A stretch of DNA of 58,614 nucleotides from Aeromonas bivalvium (GTDB lineage Bacteria > Pseudomonadota > Gammaproteobacteria > Enterobacterales > Aeromonadaceae). The DNA lies in assembly GCF_000819765.1 (NCBI RefSeq), contig NZ_CDBT01000061.1:124406-183019 (forward strand). Reading direction: 5' to 3'. Both the position numbers and the translations under genes were made by a program. The notes under the pieces were generated by a model. It did not search any database, was not told the DNA's origin, and saw only the letters and a list, made by a program, of their open reading frames with translations. Below are positions 50,668 to 58,614 of the stretch, one piece after another (position 1 is the stretch's first letter; each line of letters begins with the position of its first letter).

Positions 50668-52614
50668 GTGGTTAAATGGTCGGCTCACATCTTGCCGGAT
50701 ATCGCCGTGACCCTGCCATCTGACCTTCAGCATCATCAGCCCTGGCCTGACTATCTGCAGGCCTCCTGGCTTCGCTGCGCCCACCAGACCAGCGCCACCC
50801 TCTGGCATCCGCCCCACAGCGCCAAGGGGCAGACCTTGCAGAGCCTGCGCCAGCGCAAGCGGGACCTGCTCACCACAGGCGAGATGGCCCTCGAAGATCT
50901 CTACGAATTTATGGAGGGGCGCCCCTGCGCCCTGCTGCTCACCGACGAGAGCGGCTGCCTGCTGGCCCGCACCGGCCATCGCGAGACGCTGGCAGAACTC
51001 GAAGCCCTGGGTTTTGGCCCCGGTGCCTTCTTCAGCGAGGGGCGTATCGGCACCAATGCCATCAATCTGGCGGCGCTGGAGGGAGTGCCGCTCTGCGTCA
51101 GCGGCCCCCAGCACTTCAACCAGACCCTGCACCCGTGGCACAGCTGCGCCAGCCCGGTCTACAACAGCAACGGCCGTCAGGTCGCCATCATGGCCTTGGT
51201 CTGCCGGGTGGAGGAGGCAACGGTCGGGGATCTGGCGCTCACCGTCAGCGCCGGGCGCGAGCTGGCCCATCTGCTGCAGATGGAGACCCTGATGCAGGAG
51301 TCCCAGCACCATCTGAGCGAGCTTTACGCCCTGCTGGACGGCATGGATGACGGCGTGCTGGCCTGGGATCCCCAGGGCCGGCTGCGCTACCTCAACGCCC
51401 TGGCGGCACACCGGCTGCGGCTCGATCCGGCGCTCTGTCTCGGCCAGCCCCTGGAGCAGCACCTGCTGCTGCCCCAGCGGTTGCAGCTGGCCATCAGGGG
51501 GCAGACGCCCCTCAGCCATGTGGAGGTAACGCTTGAGCGGCTTGGCGCTCAGGAGGGGGAGTTCATCAATGCGCTGATAAGCCTCAAGCCGCTGCCGGGA
51601 CCGGAGGGGGTCAGCTTTATCGCCCTGCTGCACCCGGTCGATCGGCTGCGGGCCATTCATCAGCTGCGCCAGACGGTGCCCGAGCTCTCTGCCCTGGTGG
51701 GGGAATCGAGCGCCATGCGCAAGCTGCTGCGCTACGCCCGGCAGGCGGCCCAGAGTCAGGGGCCGATCCTGCTGCGCGGCGAGGAGGAGGTGGGCAAGGC
51801 CCAGCTGGCGGAGGCGATCCACTTTGGTAGCGAACGGGCCGCCGGGCCCCTCATCACCCTCAACTGTCAGGCGCTGCCGAGCGAGCGGATGGCGCTGGAG
51901 CTGATGGGCTCCGACGAGGCGGGGCAGGAGCGGGCCGGCAAGTTCGAGCTGGCCCACGGCGGCACGTTGGTGCTGGAGCAAGTGGAGTGCCTCTCTGCCC
52001 CCATGCAGGCGGCGCTGCTGCAACTGCTCAAGACCGGCCGCATCCAGCGCTTCGATTCGGCCCGCATTCTGCCGCTCAAGGTGCGGATCATCGCCACCAG
52101 CAGCGCCCCGTTGGAGCAGAAGGTGCAGGAGGGGCTGTTTGGCCGCCAGCTGCTCTATGCCTTGCAGGCGTGCGAGCTATGGCTGCCGGGGCTGCGGGAG
52201 CGCGCGGCCGATCTGCCGGGTCTTATCAGCCAGCAGCTAGGGGCGCAGGGGCGCGAGCCGGTGCGCCAGTTCAGCCCGGCGGCCCTCGACTGTCTGCTCG
52301 CCTATCCCTGGCCCGGCAATCTAGGGGAACTGCGCAGTGCGGTGGAGCATGCGCTGCTTCATGCCGGTCAGGGGCCGATCCCGCCGCAGGCGCTGCCCGC
52401 CGCCATTCGTCACGGCTATCAGCGGGTGGCGGACGAGGTGGTGGGACAACCGCTGCTCACCCTGGCCGAGCTGGAGCGCCAGGCCATTTTGCGCTGCGCC
52501 CACGCCTGCAAGGGGCAGGTGAGCCAGATGGCCCAGCATCTGGGCATCAGTCGCACCACCCTGTGGCGGCGGCTCAAGCTACTCGAGATCGATCCCGCCG
52601 ACTATCACGGCTGA
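50668..52614 (+). CDS. dhaR: DhaR, activator of dihydroxyacetone kinase genes
   Basis: A 648-aa enhancer-binding-protein-like regulator: GAF sensor domain (about 40-185; TDESGCLLARTGHRE, EGRIGTNAINLAALEG), PAS domain (about 205-310), AAA+ domain (about 330-550) and a Fis-type helix-turn-helix (LAELERQAILRCAHACKGQV to TTLWRRL). The AAA+ part is degenerate: GEEEVGKAQLAEA in place of a Walker A, and no GAFTGA loop. In E. coli DhaR works with sigma-70 and is switched by DhaL (activates) and DhaK (inhibits). GTG start. It is convergent with the gldA-dhaM-dhaL-dhaK group, its likely target. Confidence 0.93.
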   Translation: MVKWSAHILPDIAVTLPSDLQHHQPWPDYLQASWLRCAHQTSATLWHPPHSAKGQTLQSLRQRKRDLLTTGEMALEDLYEFMEGRPCALLLTDESGCLLARTGHRETLAELEALGFGPGAFFSEGRIGTNAINLAALEGVPLCVSGPQHFNQTLHPWHSCASPVYNSNGRQVAIMALVCRVEEATVGDLALTVSAGRELAHLLQMETLMQESQHHLSELYALLDGMDDGVLAWDPQGRLRYLNALAAHRLRLDPALCLGQPLEQHLLLPQRLQLAIRGQTPLSHVEVTLERLGAQEGEFINALISLKPLPGPEGVSFIALLHPVDRLRAIHQLRQTVPELSALVGESSAMRKLLRYARQAAQSQGPILLRGEEEVGKAQLAEAIHFGSERAAGPLITLNCQALPSERMALELMGSDEAGQERAGKFELAHGGTLVLEQVECLSAPMQAALLQLLKTGRIQRFDSARILPLKVRIIATSSAPLEQKVQEGLFGRQLLYALQACELWLPGLRERAADLPGLISQQLGAQGREPVRQFSPAALDCLLAYPWPGNLGELRSAVEHALLHAGQGPIPPQALPAAIRHGYQRVADEVVGQPLLTLAELERQAILRCAHACKGQVSQMAQHLGISRTTLWRRLKLLEIDPADYHG

Positions 52615-52656
52615 CGGTTATTCAGGCCGTCGCCAACCGGCCCGTAGAAAATGAAA

Positions 52657-52678
52657 CGGCCCCGCAGTTGCGGGGCCG
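52657..52678. terminator. Terminator between dhaR and gldA
   Basis: CGGCCCCGCA-GT-TGCGGGGCCG followed by ATTTATA on the plus strand and TTTCATTTT on the minus strand, so it can stop both convergent genes. Confidence 0.85.
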
Positions 52679-52708
52679 ATTTATATGACAAGGTCAGCCG
52701 TGGCGCGG

Positions 52709-53791
52709 TTACAGCCCCAGCTGGTGGGCGGTGACGATGGCCGCCAGCACATCCTCGGCAGTGACCTTGAACGGCATATTGTGGATGGTCTCACCCTCCG
52801 CAGTGGAGGCTCTGGCCACCTCCATCAGGCGCGCCATATCCAGCTCCTTGACCCCCATCATATGCAGGTTGGTCGGCAGGCCCACCGAGCGGCAGAAACC
52901 CAGCACTGTCTCGATCTCCGCCATCGGGGCGTTCTCCAGCACCAGCTGTACCAGGGTACCGAACGCCACCTTCTCGCCGTGGTAGAGATGGTGACACTCG
53001 GCCAGCTGGGTCAGGCCATTGTGAACGGCGTGGGCGGCGGCCAGACCGCTGCTCTCGAAGCCGATACCGCTCAGATAGGTGTTGGCCTCTATGATGTTCT
53101 CCACCGCCTTGGTGCAGAGCCCCTGCTCCACCGCCAGCTTGGCCTTGTAGCCATCGGCCAGCAGGGTCTTGTAGCAGAGCTCGGCGATGGCCTGGGCCGC
53201 CAGGGTGGAGGCGCCACCGGCCATGGTCTGGCAACCGGACACCTTGTTGGCACGCGCCTCGAAGTAGGTGGAGAGTGCATCCCCCATGCCGGAGACCAGC
53301 AGGCGCACCGGGGCGCGGGAGACCACGCCGGTATCCATGATGACCATGTCGGGGTTGGTCGGGATCATCAGGTATTCGCTGAACTGCCCCTCTGGGGTGT
53401 AGATGACCGCCAGCGCGCTGGTGGGGGCATCGGTGGAGGCGATGGTCGGCACTATGACCACAGGTACCTGCTGGTAGAAGGCGACCGACTTGGCGGTATC
53501 CAGGGTCTTGCCGCCGCCGATGCCGATGATGACGTCAAACGGGGTCTGCTTGCAGCGAGCCAGCAGGCGGTCGATCTCGGGGCGGGAGCACTCGCCGTTG
53601 AAGCAGTCGAACTCGGGCTGGATGCCTGCGCCGTGGAAGCTGGTGGCCACGGTATCGCCTACCAGCTTGGTGACGAAGGCGTCGGCCAGAATGAGTGGCT
53701 TGGCGCCGAGCGCCTTGACGTAGTTGCCGATGTTGGCGAGGGCCCCGTTGCCTTGCACGTATTTGCTGGGGCTGATGATGATGCGGTCCAT
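52709..53791 (-). CDS. gldA: Glycerol dehydrogenase
   Basis: A 360-aa iron-containing-alcohol-dehydrogenase superfamily enzyme that oxidises glycerol to dihydroxyacetone with NAD+. The NAD-binding loop is GIGGGKTLDTAKSVA; metal ligands are in GMGDALSTYFEA (Asp), LAAAHAVHNGL (His) and LYHGEKVAFG (His). Start MDRIIISPSKYVQG. It supplies DHA to the DhaKLM kinase, whose genes lie upstream on the same strand, with a 136-bp gap that contains a hairpin at 53881-53913. It may be read from its own or the dhaK promoter. Confidence 0.95.
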   Translation of the reverse strand: MDRIIISPSKYVQGNGALANIGNYVKALGAKPLILADAFVTKLVGDTVATSFHGAGIQPEFDCFNGECSRPEIDRLLARCKQTPFDVIIGIGGGKTLDTAKSVAFYQQVPVVIVPTIASTDAPTSALAVIYTPEGQFSEYLMIPTNPDMVIMDTGVVSRAPVRLLVSGMGDALSTYFEARANKVSGCQTMAGGASTLAAQAIAELCYKTLLADGYKAKLAVEQGLCTKAVENIIEANTYLSGIGFESSGLAAAHAVHNGLTQLAECHHLYHGEKVAFGTLVQLVLENAPMAEIETVLGFCRSVGLPTNLHMMGVKELDMARLMEVARASTAEGETIHNMPFKVTAEDVLAAIVTAHQLGL

Positions 53792-53927
53792 ATTCTATCC
53801 CTCTCTCTTTATGTATTAAGAATCGGGGCGAAGGGGCGGCAGTGCCGGGGACTCCTTCGTCTTTACTTGCACGACAGAGTGGCGCGGCTGGCCGATGAGG
53901 CCGCAGCCGCGCCTTGAAGCAGGCAGG

Positions 53928-54644
53928 TCAGTCGCCGAAGCGATCAAGGGCCAGCTGCTGGAAGCTGGTCAATGCGGCGGCGGCATCCTCCCCGCGCGCC
54001 AGCAGGGTGAGCCGGTCGCCCTGGCGCACGTTCAGCATGGCGAGCCGGGTCAGGCTGCGGGGATTGGCCTCTTTATCCCCCTTTTGCAGCTTGAGTTCGG
54101 CGGCAAAGGGCTTGAGGGCCGCCACCAGTCGGGCGGCGGGGCGTACGTGCAGGCCGTGGGGATTGTCCACCACCACCTCGCAGCGCAGCCAGCCGTCGTC
54201 GGCAACGGGGGCTGTCTCGGTGGAGGCTTGCGCCGCGCTGGCAGGCAGCATCGCCTGTTTCGGGCCCAGGGCGCCGAGTGCCTCGGCGGCCACCTCATCC
54301 AGCGTCAGGCCGGAACCGGCCGCCACCACGGCGGCCAGGGTGCCCTCGACCAGCGGGGCGGGGCAGAGCCGCACCCTCGCGCTCAGCTCCGGGGACAGCA
54401 GTTCGAGGGCGGTCTCGGCGCTCAAGAGGGCGCTGCCGAGATCCATCAACACCAGCACGCCGCTGCCGTCGTCCGCTTCTTCAATCGCACTCATCACGGC
54501 GATGGCATCTGTACCGATGGGGTGGTCGGGGTCATCGACCCCGGCCGCCAGCAGCAATCTGGCCGGGCTGCCGAGCTGGTCGGCCAGCGCTTTCAATCCG
54601 GCCGCCAGCATGGCGCTGTGAGAGACAACTACGATTCCGATCAT
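53928..54644 (-). CDS. dhaM: DhaM, PTS phosphotransfer subunit of DHA kinase
   Basis: A 238-aa phosphoryl carrier that passes phosphate from the PTS to DhaL. An EIIA-mannose-like domain comes first (about residues 1-130, active His9 in VVSHSAML), then an HPr-like domain (about 154-238, His166 in GLHVRPA). It lacks the enzyme I-like third domain of E. coli DhaM (472 aa), so phosphate must come from cellular EI, perhaps through HPr. ATG at 54644 starts one base after the dhaL stop, with GAGGT upstream. A GC-rich hairpin after the stop (53881-53913, no T tract) may separate it from gldA. Confidence 0.92.
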   Translation of the reverse strand: MIGIVVVSHSAMLAAGLKALADQLGSPARLLLAAGVDDPDHPIGTDAIAVMSAIEEADDGSGVLVLMDLGSALLSAETALELLSPELSARVRLCPAPLVEGTLAAVVAAGSGLTLDEVAAEALGALGPKQAMLPASAAQASTETAPVADDGWLRCEVVVDNPHGLHVRPAARLVAALKPFAAELKLQKGDKEANPRSLTRLAMLNVRQGDRLTLLARGEDAAAALTSFQQLALDRFGD

Positions 54645-54645
54645 G

Positions 54646-55275
54646 TCACAACCTCGCTCTATCACGCAGGGCGGTCAGCAGCAGCAGGGTCGAGGTGGCC
54701 CCGGCATCCTGATGGCCTATGCTGCGCTCGCCAAGGTAGCTGGCGCGCCCCTTGCGGGCCTGCATCTGGATGGTAGCCTCGGTGCCGGCTGCGGCGGCTG
54801 CCACCGCCTTGTCCAGCGCTTCGTTGAGCGGCAGCTCTTGCTGCTGCGCCTGTTGCAGGGCGGCCAGTGCCGGCCACCAGGCGTCGCACATGGTCTTGTC
54901 GCCCGGCTCGGCACGGCCGCGGGAGACGATCCCCTCCACCCCGTCGCTCAGCATCTTGCACAGCTGGCTGAGACTGAGGCTCTGGCAGGCATCGCTGCTG
55001 GCTGCGGCCCGGATAAAGAAGGTGCCGTAGAGCGGGCCGCTGGCACCGCCGACCGAGGAGAGCAGAGTCATGCCGGTGGTTTTCAGCACCTGCCCTATAT
55101 CTTTGTCCGCCACCGCGGGCAGCTTCTCGGCCACTTTGGCAAAGCCGCGCTGCATGTTGAGGCCGTGGTCGCCGTCGCCGATGTCGGTATCCAGCGCGGT
55201 GAGGTAGTCACGCTGCTCGGTGAAGATGTGTTCGCAGTCGAGCAGCCAGTTGACGATCTGATGCTTGCTTAACAT
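54646..55275 (-). CDS. dhaL: DhaL, ADP-binding subunit of DHA kinase
   Basis: A 209-aa subunit that holds ADP as a permanent cofactor; DhaM rephosphorylates it and it then phosphorylates dihydroxyacetone on DhaK. The Mg-binding aspartates are in LDTDIGDGDHGLNMQRG (Asp29, Asp34, Asp36). The SVGGASGPLYGTFF loop is also typical. Start with AAGGAG upstream, nine bases after dhaK. Confidence 0.95.
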   Translation of the reverse strand: MLSKHQIVNWLLDCEHIFTEQRDYLTALDTDIGDGDHGLNMQRGFAKVAEKLPAVADKDIGQVLKTTGMTLLSSVGGASGPLYGTFFIRAAASSDACQSLSLSQLCKMLSDGVEGIVSRGRAEPGDKTMCDAWWPALAALQQAQQQELPLNEALDKAVAAAAAGTEATIQMQARKGRASYLGERSIGHQDAGATSTLLLLTALRDRARL

Positions 55276-55284
55276 GGATTCTCC

Positions 55285-56355
55285 TTAGCAGCCGCGACGC
55301 AGGGCGGGGGTGTGAACGGGGGCATCCCACAGGGTCATCAGTTCATCATCCACCTTGAGCAAGGTGATGGAGATGCCGGTCATGTCGAGGGAGGTGCAGT
55401 AGGGGCCAATCAGGTTGCGCACCAGATGGATGCCTGCCTCTTCGCACAGGGTAGCGAGGCGGCCATAGACGCCGTAGAGCTCGGAGATGGGGGTGCCACC
55501 CAGGCTGTTGACCAGGGCAATGACCCGATCGCCCCCATTCAGCGGCTCGATAAAGGTGTGCTCTTCCTGCCAGCTGCCGGAGGCTCTGTCCCAGTGGCGC
55601 AGGGTGCGGCCATAGGGGGTGTTGTCAGCCAGCTCGCTGAACATGTCCTCCACCAGGGTATTGAGGTCGGTGAAGGGGCGGCGCGCTATGCCCGGCTCGC
55701 CGTGAATGCCCACGCCGAACTCCATCTCGTTGTCGGCCAGGGTGAAGGAGGGCTTGCCGGCGGCAGGCACGGTGCAGGCATGCATGGCCACGCCTATGGT
55801 GCGGCTCTGGTTGTTGATGCGACGGGCCAGCGCCTCGCAGCGCGCCAGATCATAGCCCGCTTCGGCAGCGGCTCCGACCAGCTTTTCGCACAGCACGGTC
55901 GTGGCAACGCCACGGCGACCGGCGGTGTAGAGGCTGTCTTTGACCGCCACGTCGTCATCGATGAGGGCAAAGCCCACCTTGACCCCGTCACCGTGCAGCA
56001 GCTCGACCGCAGTCTCGAAGTTGAGCACGTCGCCGGTGTAGTTCTTCACCAGAAACAGCACGCCCGCGCCGCCATCCACCGCCTGACCGCATTCATACAT
56101 CTGATCCGGGGTCGGGGAGGTAAAAATCTCGCCGGGGCAGGCGCCATCCAGCATCCCCTTGCCCACCAGGCCACCGTGCATCGGCTCGTGGCCGCTGCCA
56201 CCTCCGGAGACCAGCGCCACCTTGCCCATCACGGGGGAATCGGCGCGGGTGATGTAGTGGGGCTCGATACGTACCTTGAGCTCGGGGTGGGCGGCTGCCA
56301 TCCCCATCAGTTGTTCACGGACCACGGCATCGACGGCATTGATCAGTTTCTTCAT
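55285..56355 (-). CDS. dhaK: DhaK, dihydroxyacetone-binding kinase subunit
   Basis: A 356-aa subunit that binds dihydroxyacetone covalently as a hemiaminal. The substrate His is at the family position, His218 in VGIHGEPG, and the catalytic His56 is in GGGSGHEP. Asp in KVGFALIDDD matches the conserved acid. Product is DHA phosphate for glycolysis. First gene of dhaKLM; AAGGAG before the ATG. Two inverted repeats at 56450-56464 and 56483-56497, about 95-142 bp upstream, are candidate DhaR sites. Confidence 0.96.
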   Translation of the reverse strand: MKKLINAVDAVVREQLMGMAAAHPELKVRIEPHYITRADSPVMGKVALVSGGGSGHEPMHGGLVGKGMLDGACPGEIFTSPTPDQMYECGQAVDGGAGVLFLVKNYTGDVLNFETAVELLHGDGVKVGFALIDDDVAVKDSLYTAGRRGVATTVLCEKLVGAAAEAGYDLARCEALARRINNQSRTIGVAMHACTVPAAGKPSFTLADNEMEFGVGIHGEPGIARRPFTDLNTLVEDMFSELADNTPYGRTLRHWDRASGSWQEEHTFIEPLNGGDRVIALVNSLGGTPISELYGVYGRLATLCEEAGIHLVRNLIGPYCTSLDMTGISITLLKVDDELMTLWDAPVHTPALRRGC

Positions 56356-56449
56356 GGCTCACTCCTTGGCTTGCCACCGCACGGGTGGGCAAATGGTTGA
56401 TGGAGCCAGTCTAACGACAGAAAAAGGGATAAAAATGACGGGCGATTTG

Positions 56450-56497
56450 GTTCGGATTTGAAACAGCAGAAGGGGGCTCGGAGTTTCAATCTGAAAC
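56450..56497. promoter_or_regulatory. Pair of candidate DhaR operators upstream of dhaK
   Basis: GTTTCA-ATC-TGAAAC at 56483-56497 is a perfect inverted repeat, and a related, less perfect copy, GTTCGGATTTGAAAC, is at 56450-56464. They are repeats in the same orientation (both end GAAACAGC), 33 bp apart, three helical turns, so on one face of the DNA. A TAGACT that could be a -10 element lies about 40 bp nearer dhaK. This arrangement suits an activator bound upstream. Confidence 0.5.
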
Positions 56498-56547
56498 AGC
56501 GCAGGGCTAGCGGGCGGGAAACTGTTAGCTGACTCACAGCCATGAAA

Positions 56548-56567
56548 AAGGGCCCCGCAGGGCCCTT
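56548..56567 (-). terminator. Terminator of the NCS2 permease gene
   Basis: On the minus strand AAGGGCCC-TGCG-GGGCCCTT followed by TTTC, 27 bp past the permease stop. Confidence 0.85.
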
Positions 56568-56593
56568 GGCTATAACCGGAATATGCGGACGGG

Positions 56594-57952
56594 TTAGATG
56601 GCCCAGCCACCGGCATAGAAGATCACCAGCGCCAGGGCGATGATGACGGTGCCGACGTTGAGCTTCTTCCACTCGGCAGCGAAGATGCGGCCAACGACCA
56701 GCGCCACGAAGCCCAGCATGATGCCGGTCACGATGTTGCAGGTCAGTACGATAAAGACGGCGCACAGCATGCCGGAGAGCGCATCGACAGAGTCGCTGAA
56801 GTCCAGCTTGGTGACGTTGCCCAGCATCAGCAGACCGACGTACATCAGGGCCGGTGCGGTGGCGTAAGCCGGTACCAGATAGCTCAGCGGGGAGAGGAAG
56901 ATCATCAGCAGGAACAGCACGCCGACCAGCGCTGCGGTCAGACCGGTCTTGCCACCTGCTGCGGTGCCTGCGGCAGATTCGATGTAGACGGCAGCCGGAG
57001 CGCCACCAACGGCGCCCGCCACCATGCTACTGACGGAGTCGGCCGTCAGGGCCTTGCCGCCGCTGATGATGTGGCCACGTTCGTTGATGAGGCCCGCCTG
57101 ACCGGCCACGGCACGTATGGTACCGGTGGCGTCAAACACGGCGGTCATCACCAGCGCCAGCACGGTCGGAATGACCACAGGATTGAGGGCGCCCAGCAGA
57201 TCCATGCTCCCTACCAGGGAGCCCTTCTCACCGGTCAGGCTCGGCATGGCGAAGAAGCCCTGCCAGGTCACTTTCGGGTCGAAGATAAGGCCAAGGATGG
57301 AGATCGCGATGATCACCATCAGGATGCCGCCCGGCACCTTGCGACGCTCCAGACCGAAGATGGCAGCCAGACCCAGCACCGTCATGATGACCGGGAAGGA
57401 AGTCACTTCACCCAGTTGAACCGGCAGGCCGGCCCCTTCGTTCTTGATCACCATGCCGACGCCGTTGGTGGCGATCAGCAGCAGGAACAGGCCGATACCG
57501 ATGCCGGTGCCGTGGGCGATGCCGGAGGGGAGGTTGTCCAGGATCCACTGGCGCACGCCGGTGACGCTGATCAGGGTAAACAGCACACCCATCAGGAAGA
57601 TGGCGCCGAGGGCGACCGGAATGCTCAGCCCCTGACCCAGCACCAGACTGAAGGCAGTAAAGGCGGTGAGGGAGATGGCGCAACCTATGGCCATCGGCAG
57701 CTTGGCCCACAGCCCCATCAGCAGGGAGCCGAAGGCGGCGATCAGGCAGGTGGCCACAAACACCGGGCCCTGCTCAAAGCCGGCAGCACCCAGCATGTTC
57801 GGCACCACTATGATGCTGTAGACCATGGCCAGGAAGGTGGTCAACCCGGCCAGCAGCTCCTGGCGGACAGTGCTGCCACGCTGGCTGATGGAGAAATAGG
57901 AGTCCAGAAACCCGCCATTGCCGGCGCGGGCCGTCGTTTGTTGCGTTGCCAT
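56594..57952 (-). CDS. NCS2 family purine permease
   Basis: A 452-aa nucleobase:proton symporter of the AzgA-like branch of NCS2 (adenine or guanine/hypoxanthine type) with about 12-14 helices. Typical segments are [20 protein letters not shown] near the start, [34 protein letters not shown] and [20 protein letters not shown] PurR-type box sits 21-36 bp before the start codon, in keeping with purine repression as for E. coli purine permease genes. Adenine versus guanine/hypoxanthine cannot be decided from sequence alone. Single-gene unit with its own terminator. Confidence 0.9.
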   Translation of the reverse strand: MATQQTTARAGNGGFLDSYFSISQRGSTVRQELLAGLTTFLAMVYSIIVVPNMLGAAGFEQGPVFVATCLIAAFGSLLMGLWAKLPMAIGCAISLTAFTAFSLVLGQGLSIPVALGAIFLMGVLFTLISVTGVRQWILDNLPSGIAHGTGIGIGLFLLLIATNGVGMVIKNEGAGLPVQLGEVTSFPVIMTVLGLAAIFGLERRKVPGGILMVIIAISILGLIFDPKVTWQGFFAMPSLTGEKGSLVGSMDLLGALNPVVIPTVLALVMTAVFDATGTIRAVAGQAGLINERGHIISGGKALTADSVSSMVAGAVGGAPAAVYIESAAGTAAGGKTGLTAALVGVLFLLMIFLSPLSYLVPAYATAPALMYVGLLMLGNVTKLDFSDSVDALSGMLCAVFIVLTCNIVTGIMLGFVALVVGRIFAAEWKKLNVGTVIIALALVIFYAGGWAI

Positions 57953-57972
57953 AGTTCATCCTGAAAGTGTGA

Positions 57973-57988
57973 AGGAAATCGTTTGCTT
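57973..57988 (-). promoter_or_regulatory. PurR-type operator
   Basis: On the minus strand AAGCAAACGATTTCCT, one mismatch from the PurR consensus ANGCAAACGTTTNCNT, centred about 28 bp upstream of the purine permease start codon. Confidence 0.65.
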
Positions 57989-58153
57989 GCTGGCGCGCAA
58001 AATAGCAAGAATTTGGCGAGATTGCAGCGGATAAGCGACCATTTTCCCGAAGTTTTTCATCAACAGCCTCGTTGGGAGCCTCAACATCCACATGGGAAGC
58101 GCCCCTCCAGCTTCTACACTCTTAGCTAGCCCCCATCAGCCGGAGACAAGCCC

Positions 58154-58486
58154 ATGCACACAGGCAACCTGCTTGGCCAGATCCCCTCCCCCCTGCCCAA
58201 CGAGGTGTTCACCGACCTGGTCAGCACCAATCACTTTCGCATCGAGCGCATCCTCTCCCAGGGGCAGCAGACCCCCACGGGAGAGTGGTTCGATCAGGAT
58301 GAACACGAGTGGGTGGCGCTGATACAGGGCGAAGCCATCCTGGTCTTCATCACACCGGATACCGGGGTCCAGGAGCGCGTCCACCTGGGGCCAGGGGATT
58401 ACATCAACATCCCGGCGCACCTTCAGCACAGGGTGGAATGGACCCATCCGACCGAGACGACCGTCTGGCTCTGCATCTACTACTAG
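58154..58486 (+). CDS. Small cupin protein
   Basis: A 110-aa single cupin domain (QDEHEWVALIQGEAILVF, GPGDYINIPAHLQHRVEWTH). Metal-ligand-type His and Glu residues are present (DEHEW and QHRVEW). The length and HRVEWT ending fit phosphoribosylaminoimidazole-type or generic cupins; no substrate is known. It is divergent from the purine permease gene and is followed by two hairpins. Confidence 0.75.
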   Translation: MHTGNLLGQIPSPLPNEVFTDLVSTNHFRIERILSQGQQTPTGEWFDQDEHEWVALIQGEAILVFITPDTGVQERVHLGPGDYINIPAHLQHRVEWTHPTETTVWLCIYY

Positions 58487-58523
58487 AGAAATCACCTCGC
58501 CACAGTGACAAAGCACAACGAAA

Positions 58524-58549
58524 GAAGCCCAATCGACAGATTGGGCTTC
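58524..58549. terminator. Hairpin after cupin gene
   Basis: GAAGCCCAATC-GACA-GATTGGGCTTC, 37 bp past the cupin stop, with only a short T run on the minus side. Probable bidirectional terminator. Confidence 0.7.
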
Positions 58550-58579
58550 CTGGACTCAGATGCTGAAAGTGCATAGCAA

Positions 58580-58607
58580 AAAGGCCTTCCCAGTCGGGAA
58601 GGCCTTT
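58580..58607 (-). terminator. Terminator at right window edge
   Basis: AAAGGCCTTCCC-GACT-GGGAAGGCCTTT followed by TT on the minus strand. It probably ends a minus-strand gene that lies beyond the window. Confidence 0.75.
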
Positions 58608-58614
58608 CAAATTA

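Overview
The window is a GC-rich gammaproteobacterial chromosome segment. The best inference, from gene order and protein character rather than any search, is Aeromonas: an MSHA-pilus locus with mshI-I1-J-K-L-M-N-E order, recCBD without an intervening ptrA, a PTS-type dihydroxyacetone kinase cluster, and a YhaJ/pirin/DoxX neighbourhood. Almost all of it is backbone. Two visibly AT-rich single genes (14943-16724 and 48715-50175) interrupt it and look horizontally acquired.

Layout. 1-10617: MSHA type IV pilus assembly genes on the minus strand (mshE cut by the window edge, then mshN, M, L, K, J, I1, I), a plus-strand PLP enzyme (D-cysteine desulfhydrase/ACC deaminase family) wedged in, then mshH/csrD. 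11111-13667: an active-looking EAL phosphodiesterase and a PAS-GGDEF cyclase. Because MshE carries an N-terminal c-di-GMP-binding type domain, the first 14 kb reads as a c-di-GMP/pilus module. 13877-14590: SIMPL-domain protein. 14943-16724: lone AIPR-family (abortive infection type) gene. 16852-25930: recD, recB, recC. 26159-28854: DoxX, pirin and a small secreted protein divergent from a YhaJ-like LysR regulator. 29239-36202: an XRE-type regulator, a PhnR-like GntR/UTRA regulator and a divergent operon (binding protein, alkaline-phosphatase-superfamily hydrolase, two permeases, ATPase, HAD phosphatase) that looks like a system for importing and cleaving an organophosphorus compound. 36272-43423: Cache-GGDEF cyclase, DUF2214 membrane protein, DMT transporter with a duplicated tail, AraC/GyrI-like regulator, GNAT acetyltransferase, catalase, and a duplicated mini-gene region. 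43634-48479: repeat-bearing lipoprotein, periplasmic binding protein, small membrane protein, exported Nudix-PAP2 fusion coupled to an AI-2E family transporter. 48715-50175: AT-rich unknown protein. 50668-56355: dhaR, gldA, dhaM, dhaL, dhaK. 56594-58486: NCS2 purine permease behind a PurR-type box, and a cupin protein.

The most unusual items are the two AT-rich orphan genes, the PhnR-controlled operon that has a phosphodiesterase-type enzyme and a HAD phosphatase where the best known PhnR operon has phnW/phnX, a 35-residue Arg/Trp-rich ORF with a decayed tandem copy beside it, a 113-bp tail duplication after the DMT transporter that looks like an allele-exchange scar, the exported Nudix-PAP2 fusion, and two well-formed inverted repeats upstream of dhaKLM that are candidate DhaR sites. 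No tRNA, rRNA, insertion sequence, integrase or CRISPR array was found.
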